Below are positions 56,911 through 64,000 of a DNA stretch of 64,000 nucleotides, piece after piece (position 1 is the first letter of the stretch; each line of letters starts with the position of its first letter). This stretch comes from Cotesia glomerata (taxonomy: Eukaryota; Arthropoda; Insecta; Hymenoptera; Braconidae). Made by a program: the position numbers and the translations under genes. The stretch spans positions 13,945,103 through 14,009,102 of the forward strand of contig NC_058161.1 of NCBI RefSeq assembly GCF_020080835.1, in the 5' to 3' direction. Below the pieces are notes generated by a model. It did no database searches, was not told the origin of the DNA, and was given only the letters and a program-made list of their open reading frames with translations.

Positions 56911-57834
56911 ACCGCGATAATGATGATGTACCAGTCACTCATTATCCATTCCATCCTAAAGAATATGGAAAATTTCGATATCTTAAACAATTCAGGAGTA
57001 GTAGAGTTAGCTCACGTTTTATTTCTGAGCTATCGAATTGGGGGGCTGACATCTATGCACTGATAAACAATGACCCAGCAACATTTTTGCCCAACCTATT
57101 AGCTCACAGAAGTTGTTCACAACTGGAGTATGCTTTGCTTTATTATACTTCTATGTCTTTATCTAGAGTTTTATACTACGCCACGATTCCTATAGATGAA
57201 ACGTCTGAGCATTTAATAGATACCAATTCAGAACTTGAGCGACTTTTTTTATCTAGAACAAATCAGAAGCGAGTAAAAACAATTTATAGCTATTGTTTTA
57301 AAAGATCTGGTCTTTAGGAGTGTATTCAGATCACCTGTTCCAGAACAACAAGTTAAATTGATGAATGAATTAATTGCCAGCGACGAATATTTCAAGAAGA
57401 TTGTTGATGACTTCCGGAGAAATTTCATTGAAAAAGAATTCCAGAAACGTTTTATTGGATTCGGCGATAATAAAATGAAAATTTATGATTTTTTAATGCA
57501 AGTTTTTAACGATAAAAAATTAAAATTTTTGGCGCAAGAAGAGAATTTACCGGTTGCCGTGAATAACGTTTTCTAGTAGAGTACTAATAGCTCGAGTCTT
57601 TCCTTCTATTGGACCTATCAAAATTCAATTAAAATCAGAATAAAAGATGCTAAGGAAAGATTAAGACTTGTTGAAAATTTGAAGAAAATTTCATCACTTA
57701 GAAAAGCTGTACCGTTACCGTTTGAACTGGTATTAGATATTGTTGAGTATTTAAACAACAGACACTTGAACGCATTTATAAGAGCATTTTATAGTTTGTA
57801 ATTTTATATCGAAACCAGTTTTAGTTTTAAAAAT

Positions 57835-58064
57835 AAAATTTATTTTTTTGCCCTCCGGGCGGAAAGTGGCAACTTTCGTCCCGCTGCGCTAAACTAAGTT
57901 GCCGCTTTCCGCCTTCGTCGGACAAAAAAATAGTATACACTCCTCGGGAAGTAAATAAGAAAGCCTCAGATCACATGTTTGTTGACCTCGGCTTCGCCTC
58001 GGCCAACAATTACATGTGATCTGAGACATTTCTTACTTTACTTCCCTAGGTGTGTAATATACTA
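57835..58064. mobile_element. Double-hairpin element, GC-rich
   Basis: Hairpin 1: GGCGGAAAGTGGCAACTT (57858-57875) pairs with AAGTTGCCGCTTTCCGCC (57896-57913). Hairpin 2: outer arms TAGTATACACTCCTCGGGAA (57931) and TTCCCTAGGTGTGTAATATA (58042), inner arms CTCAGATCACATG (57965) and CATGTGATCTGAG (58013), with GACCTCGGCTTCGCCTCGGC at the tip. The composition is much GC-richer than the flanks. It sits 35 bp after the PRANC relic. It is probably a MITE or a pair of them. Confidence 0.65.
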
Positions 58065-59220
58065 TTTCAATCATTATCAGTTTAGATGAATAATTTTTAG
58101 GTTTCGCTAATTTTTTATAAGTATTTAATATTATGGTGAAAAAAAAGTATTATAAAAAACTATTAAATAGTTTATTAACCACAACTGTGATAATTGTGAT
58201 AATGGAAAGAAGAAGAAATATAATACTTGTATTAAAAAATAAAAATTTTGTTATTTGTATTTCTTTAATCCATAAAAGATAAAAGTTTTCCCTCTAGTTA
58301 AAAAAAATAATAAAATAATATTTTTAGTTACAGCGTTACAAAATTTAATTTTTTTTCTTTTGATAAAAAAATTTATACATGGTTTTATTATGATTTTTTC
58401 GTACGCTTTAAAATTATCTTTAAAAAACATAAAAATTAAATTTTTTTATTGTTTTCTTATAAAATTTTTATACTGACATTTTTTATATAAAATTAGTATT
58501 AATTAATTTCTTTAAAAATTTTAATATTGAAATTTTTTCATATAAAATTATTAATTAATTTTTTTTTAAATTTTAATATTAAATTTTTCTTAAAAATTTA
58601 CTATTAAAAATTCTTTAAAAAAATTTTTATTAATTTTTTAAGAAAATTTCTCTATCAAATGTTTTTATTTTTATTTTCTAATAAAATTTTAGTATTGACA
58701 TTTTTTTTATATAAAATTAATATTAATTAATTTCTCTAAAAATTTTAATATTAAATTTTTCTTAAAAATTTTCTGTATTAAAAATTCTTTAAAAAAAAAT
58801 TTTTTTAATTATTATTTTTTAAGAAAATTTCTTTATTAATTTTTTTTATTGATATTTTCTTATAAAATTTTAATATTTTCACATAAAATTAGTATTAATT
58901 AATTTCTTTAAAAATTTTAATATTAAATTTTTCTTAAAAATTTTCTGTATTGAAAATTCTTTAAAAAAAATTTTTTAACTAATATTTTTTAAGAAAATTT
59001 CTTTATTAAATTTTTTTATTGATATTTTCTTATAAAATTTAAATATTTTTATATTAAATTTTTCTTAAAAATTAAAAAAAAAATTTCTGTAATAAAGTTT
59101 TTATTTTTATTTTCAAATAAAAATTTAATATTGAAATTTTTTTTACAAAATTATTATTAATTAATTTTTAAAAAATTTCAATATTAAATTTAAAAAAAAA
59201 ATCCCTTTAAAAAATTTTTA
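58065..59220. repeat. AT-rich ~165-bp degenerate repeats
   Basis: From about 58430 units of about 165 bp recur (near 58490, 58725, 58900): TATAAAATTAGTATTAATTA, TTTTAATATTAAATTTTTCTTAAAA and AGAAAATTTCTTTATTAA. 58065-58430 is AT-rich without features. Confidence 0.6.
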
Positions 59221-59229
59221 AGTTTTCAA

Positions 59230-59401
59230 ATTTAAACAACTTTCCCGCCAACTTTAAAGATGTCGCTTAAGCCGTCAAAAAAAGCGCCATTTTCTTATAA
59301 AATGGTTGCTGATATGGACTCGGCTGTTCGCTAGTGCAGGAAGTCTCCGAGAGTGTCCGACAGATTGCGAAAGCCTTCACAAACAACATCGAGCATCGAC
59401 C
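59230..59401 (+). promoter_or_regulatory. Promoter and noncoding first exon of the eIF4G2-like gene
   Basis: The sequence turns complex at about 59225 and ends with a GTAAGTAG donor at 59402. It includes ATGGTTGCTGATATGGAC at about 59302, a ten-codon upstream open frame ending TAG. The next exon with coding sense downstream is the MIF4G exon at 61693, so this is read as its 5' UTR exon. Transcription start is not known. Confidence 0.5.
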
Positions 59402-59639
59402 GTAAGTAGTTTGTGATATTAATAATTATTTTAAGTACAACTCCTCGCAGTTATAATTATATTATAAAATAACTTTTAAACTAACTCCAATCCAGGTTGG
59501 TAAGTTCGGTTATCGTGATTAGTTTTGTGTTGTGATAACTACCCGAGTAATGCCAGACTTAACACCAAGACAGTGGAATTTTCTGGAGCCGTAATTTCTC
59601 TCCTGTCGTCTCTTCGTTTATTCCACTAACATGCGTCAT

Positions 59640-61692
59640 GCCCATCTTCCATCTTAGTCGACATTTTATTCACTTTATTCACTTCATTCACTTTATTCAT
59701 TTTATTCACTTTATTCACTTCAATCAATTTATTTTATTTTTTATTTCAATTTTTATTTTTATTTTATTTTTTTACTCACTTTTTTTTTTATAAAATTATA
59801 TTTTAATTATTATTATTAATTTTTTTATCGGAGGTTTTTAACCCACGCGAGATCTGACGTTTCATTATAAAATTTTTTCCTTTGTCTCTATTTTTATACT
59901 TAGCTTCTTTTTTAATTTTTTAATTAATTTTATTTTATTATTTTGACAGTTTTAAGAGCTAAATTTTTTTTAAAGAAATTTTGACGTTTGTAATTTTTTT
60001 TTTAAAAACAAAAAATTTTTTTTGACACTTTGTTGGAATATTAAACAAAAAAAAAAATCTTTTTTAAAATTTTATTTTATAAAATTTTAAAAATGAATTT
60101 TGTTTAAAAAAGTAAAATTTTTTAATGAAATTTTGTAATTTTTTTTTTGAAAAAAAAAAATTTTTTTTAATTTTATTTAATAAAATTAAAATTTTGACAG
60201 TTTTTTTAAAAAAACAAAATTTTTTAATGAAATTTTGACAATTGTAATTTTTTTGAAAAAAAATTTTTTTTTTTAATATTTGATATTTTGATATTTGAGG
60301 AATAATTTTTCTTGCAATTTTAATTTTATTAAAAAATTATTTTTTTTTTTATTTTATTTTATAGAATTAAAAAAATTGAAATTTTGACAATTTAAAAAAA
60401 AAACAAAATTTTTTAAGGAAATTTTGACATTTGTAGTTTAAAAAAAAAATTTTTTTTAATTTTATTTAATAAAATTAAAAAAATTAAAATTTTGACAGTT
60501 TTTTAAAAAAAACAAAATTTTTTAATGAAATTTTGACAATTGTAATTTGTTTTGAAAAAAAAAAAAATTTTTTTTTTTAATTTTGATATTTGAGGAATAA
60601 TTTTTCTTGCAATTTTAATTTTATTAAAAAAATTTTTTTTTCTTAATTTTATTTTATAAAATTAAAAAAGTTGAAATTTTGAGTTTTAAAAAAAAAACAA
60701 AATTTTTTAATGAAATTTTGACATTTGTAATTGTTAAAAAAAAAAAAAAATTTCATAAAAATTTTTTATCAAAGAATTTTATTAAAATTTCTTATTAAAA
60801 AATTTTTTCATCAAAAATTTCATCAAATTTTTCCATTAAAAAATTTTTCCATTAAAAAATTTCATAAAAATTTCTTTTTAAAGAATTTTGTTAAAATTTA
60901 TTATTAAAGAATTTTATTAAAATTTCTTATTGTTAATTTTTTATTAAAAAATTTTTTTATCAAAAATTACATAAAAATTTTTTATTGAAATTTCTTATTA
61001 AAAAATTTCATTAAAATTCCTTATTGTAAATTTTTTATAAAAAAATTTAATAAAAATTTTGACGTTTAATTTTTAATAAATAATAACTTATAAAATAAAT
61101 AAATAATTTATACATAAGATGGCGCAATGACGTGTGTAGTTCACGGTAAACTTGTTGTATTTTCAATATCACTTATTTCACCTTGCTTGATAATTTCCTT
61201 GAGAAGAAAAAAAAAAAATTCAAGTATATAAAAGAAAAAAAAAAAAAGGATGAATCTCGAGTGTGCGTAGCAATGTAAACTGTAATGGGCTCCAGCGATA
61301 CACACACACACACTTACTACCTATATATGAAGCATTACCAGCGTATAGACAGGAACAGCTAGTCAGGGTGAAGCGTCGCGAGTTCATTGACCGTCTGACC
61401 ATGAGCCGCGCCCCTTGAATTTTTTTACCCTCAATGACTTTAATAAATACAAAAAAAAAAAAAAAAAATTTTAATAAATTTTTTATTTTTAGCCACCAGG
61501 AACTTTGTGTGCTGATTTATCACTGAAGGCGTTAACACACACGCAACAACGGACAACCCCACAGGACCGGGGGGTGCTTCTCGTGTCTCGGGAGGAAGGT
61601 CAGGATTCTGAAATAAATAAAACTAAAATAAAAAAAATAAAAAAAAAAAACAATTAAAGGCATTAAGATAAAGTTGTGACTAAAAACGTTCG
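59640..61692. repeat. First eIF4G2 intron: ATTCACTTT and AT-rich repeats
   Basis: A short TTTATTCAC tandem lies at about 59662-59725. From about 59990 to 60770 a ~120-bp unit (AAAATTTTTTAATGAAATTT, TTGACAATTGTAATTTTTTT) repeats about five times and then decays to about 61080. A complex patch at about 61250-61430, with a (CA)n run at 61300, and another at 61500-61610 could include further untranslated exons. No coding exon was recognised. Confidence 0.6.
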
Positions 61693-61920
61693 ATGCCTTC
61701 CAGGGACGATAATCGCTCCCTATCCACTGAGCGACGCTGGATCCCTCCTTCAACTGTTAGACGCGATGCTTTCACCCCAGAAAACAGAAATGATTTCATC
61801 TTCCGCAAGGTGCGGGGTATCCTTAACAAGCTCACACCTGAAAAGTTCGGAAAGCTGAGCAACGATCTGCTCAAAATTGAACTTAATTCTGATGTTATTC
61901 TCAAAGGTGTTATTATACTG
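61693..61920 (+). CDS. eIF4G2: eIF4G2/NAT1 (DAP5) first coding exon, partial
   Basis: An exon of 76 codons, from an ATG with an in-frame stop four codons upstream to a GTAAGT donor at 61921 (phase 0). It reads RRWIPPSTVRRDAFTP then IFRKVRGILNKLTPEKFGKL and ILKGVIIL, the opening of the MIF4G domain of DAP5/NAT1/eIF4G2 and clearly distinct from eIF4G1. NAT1 drives cap-independent or eIF4E-independent translation with eIF4A and eIF3. The vertebrate protein begins at a GUG with a longer N-terminus; here the ATG 22 codons before RRD is the simplest start, but an upstream non-ATG start in another exon cannot be excluded. The rest of the gene lies beyond the window. Confidence 0.85.
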
Positions 61921-64000
61921 GTAAGTTTTGATTTTTTAGGGGGATAGGAGACAATTTTTTAAAGAAAAATTTAGGGAATTTTATTCTCTACATAAATGGT
62001 TTTTTTGTGATTTTTTTTGTATTTTTAATTGTTTGCGTGGAAATTTTAAAGGGGGAAAATTTAGGAAGTTAAAATTGGAATTTTTGGAGGTAGAAAGAAA
62101 TTGAAGAAAATTAATTTTTCTAAAAAAAGGGTTCTTAATAATTTTCCCAAAATTTTAATTATAAAATTAATAACTAAAAAATTTTGATTGAAAATTTTTA
62201 AAAACTATAAATCAAAATTCTGACTAAACTATTGGTTGAAAAAAAAAAAGTTTCCTATAAAATTTATAGGAAATTTCATTCTCTAAAAAAAAGATCTCTT
62301 ATAATTTTTTCGTATCTTCCTTCTTTCACCCTTAAACCTCGGTTTTGAATTCAGATCGCTTTTAAAATTAAGATTGTTCTTGTAATTTAAATTAATTTCT
62401 AAAATTAGGATCGTTCCTGCGGCTAAGATAGTTGCTAGAACTAAGATCGTTCTTTAAATTAAAATAGTTTTCTAAAATTAAAATCGTTTTTAGAACTGAG
62501 ATTGTTCCTAGAAGTAAAATTGTTTTTAAAATTAAAATGATATGAAATTAAGATCGTTCTTCAAATTAAGATTTTTTTATCAAATAAAATCATTTTTTGA
62601 AAATTAAGATCGTTCTTAAAGTTAAAATTTTTCCTAAAATTAAGATTGTTCATAGAACTAAGATCGTTTTCTATAATTAAAATCATTTTTTATAACTAAG
62701 ATCGTTCTTAAAATTAAGGTTGTTTATAAAATAAAATCATTAATTTTTAAAAATTAAGATCGTTCTTGAAATTAAAATTTTTTCTAAAATGAAGATTGTT
62801 CCTAGAACTAAGAACGTTTACAAAATTAAAGTTATTTTCAAAAATTGAGATCGTTTTTTGAGAACTAAGATCATTCCTAAAATTTAAATCTTTACAAATT
62901 GAGATTATTGTTGAAATTGAAATCGTTCTAAAATTAAAAAATTTTTTAAAAAATTAAGATCGTTCTTGGAACTAAGATTGTTCGTGAATATTAAAATCAT
63001 TTTCTAAAATTAAGATTGTTCATAATATTAAGATCGTTCTTGGAACTAAGATCATTCCTAAAAATTAAAATCATTATCTAAAATTAAGATCGTTCTTAGA
63101 ACTAAGATTATTCTTCGAACTAAGATCGTTCACAAAATTAAAATAATTTTTAGAAAATTAAGATCGTTCGTAGAACAGATCCACGAAATTAAAATTATTT
63201 TCAAAAATTGAGATTATTCTTCGAACTAAGATCGTTCACAAAATTAAAATAATTTTTAAAAAATTAAGATCGTTCTTGGAGCTAAGATCGTTACTAAAAT
63301 TAAAATCAATATCTAAAATTAAGATCGTTCTTAAAATTAAATTAATTTTGTTTTTTTCAATTAACATCGTTCTTGAAACTAAAATTTTTCGTAAATATAA
63401 AAATCATTTTCTAAATTTAAGATTGTTCTTAATATTAAAATCATTCTTGGAACTACGATCGTTCCTAAAATTTAAATCATTATCTAAAATTGAGATCATT
63501 CTTAGAACTGAGATTGTTTCTAGAACTAAGGTCGTTCAAAAAATTAAAATTATTTTCAAAAATTAAGATCGTTCCTAAAATTGAAATAAATTTTAAAAAA
63601 TTAAGATTATTACTAATATTAAAATCGTTCTTGAAACTAAGATCGTTCCTAAAATTAAAATCATTATTTAAAATTAAGATCGTTCTTATAATTAAGATCG
63701 TTTACAAAATTAAAATAATTTTCAAAAATTAAGATCGTTCCTAAAATTAAAATCATTATCTAAAATTAAAATCGTTCTTAGAACTGAGGTTGTTCCTAGA
63801 ACTAAGATCTTATATAAAATTAAAATCATTTTCAAAAATTAAGATCGTTCCTAAAAGTAAAATTATTCCTAAAATTAAAATCATTTTTCAAAAATTAGGA
63901 TCGTTCTTAGAACCAAGATTGTTCTTAGAACTAAGATAATTTTTTTTAAAATTAAGACCGTTCCTAGAACTAAAATTGTTCCATATATTTCAGATCTTCG
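61921..64000 (+). repeat. eIF4G2 intron with AAGATCGTTCTTAGAACT minisatellite
   Basis: After about 400 bp of AT-rich DNA with a GGAAATTTCATTCTCTA phrase, a degenerate minisatellite runs from about 62330 to the window end: AAATTAAGATCGTTCTTAGA, ACTAAGATTGTTCCTA, AATTAAAATCATTTTC, period about 40 bp. Open frames here are Lys/Leu/Ile artefacts. Confidence 0.88.

Larger units (their letters stand above)
55670..57800 (+). pseudogene. Ankyrin/PRANC-like gene, broken
   Basis: Left part (55673-55945): no ATG, but ankyrin-like reading (LAAYAVNYYEPSIICLL, KTLLMYAVENECESYILHIM). It is cut by a foldback element at about 55945-56910. To the right, homologous coding is scattered over several frames: about 56925-57060, 57066-57315, 57358-57575 and about 57690-57800. 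The last piece reads LPFELVLDIVEYLNNRHLNA near its end, an F-box-like motif that fits a PRANC domain. PRANC proteins (ankyrin repeats plus a C-terminal F-box-like domain) are known from poxviruses, some Wolbachia and parasitoid wasps. Multiple frameshifts, stops and the insertion mean it is not functional as it stands. The intron option was considered but the breaks do not sit at good splice sites. Confidence 0.6.

Overview
The window looks like a compact, AT-rich (roughly 70% A+T by eye) insect genome, most probably a hymenopteran and plausibly a parasitoid wasp. The evidence is spliceosomal genes with short GT-AG introns, strongly insect-type orthologues (Stubble protease, an Ir93a-type ionotropic receptor, an ABTB2/BTBD11-type protein, a syntaxin-7-type SNARE, an eIF4G2/NAT1 MIF4G exon), and a decayed ankyrin/PRANC-like gene, a family known from parasitoid wasps. 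The species assignment is inference; nothing here names it directly. There are no bacterial operons, rRNA genes or CRISPR arrays.

Left third (1-24 kb): mostly repeats. It carries three copies of a small secreted, cystatin-like protein gene. Two are divergent (1713-4032 minus, 5542-6087 plus) and form an inverted duplication. The third (15.6-16.3 kb, minus) has lost its start region and runs out into a transposon end. Around and inside them lie at least five copies of a MITE family packed with AGATCTG motifs. The copy in the intron of the first gene contains a second foldback element built on CTTGAGCAAG motifs. The rest is satellite-like: a ~183-bp unit (8.56-10.25 kb, and inverted at 16.38-17.13 kb), a ~315-bp unit in four arrays (11.1, 19.4, 21.8 and 23.3 kb), a ~190-bp unit (17.8-18.6 kb) and several foldback elements.

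Middle (24-37.4 kb): a gene-dense block. A Stubble-type trypsin-like protease (plus, 613 aa) converges on a serpin-like gene (minus, 542 aa) with only 172 bp between the stop codons. Next comes an Ir93a-like receptor (minus, 896 aa, ten exons). For all three, exon joins were rebuilt by hand and reading phases agree at every junction. Their long introns are filled with degenerate minisatellites, each intron with its own motif.

Right-centre (37.4-54.4 kb): a 1.8-kb minisatellite (37.9-39.7 kb) that fakes a 502-codon reading frame, then an ABTB2/BTBD11-type ankyrin-BTB gene (plus, about 1,270-1,330 aa) with an apparent GC-AG intron and two possible 5' ends, converging on a syntaxin-7-like gene (minus, 269 aa).

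Right end (54.4-64 kb): a broken ankyrin/PRANC-like pseudogene split by a GC-rich foldback element made of CCGCCGCACCAC repeats, a double hairpin element at 57.85-58.06 kb, and the 5' end of an eIF4G2/NAT1 gene (noncoding first exon near 59.3 kb, first coding exon 61693-61920) that continues past the window through a minisatellite-filled intron.

The genes do not form one pathway. The most suggestive features are the fast-diverging secreted cystatin-like cluster embedded in active MITEs, the protease/serpin convergent pair, and the PRANC relic.
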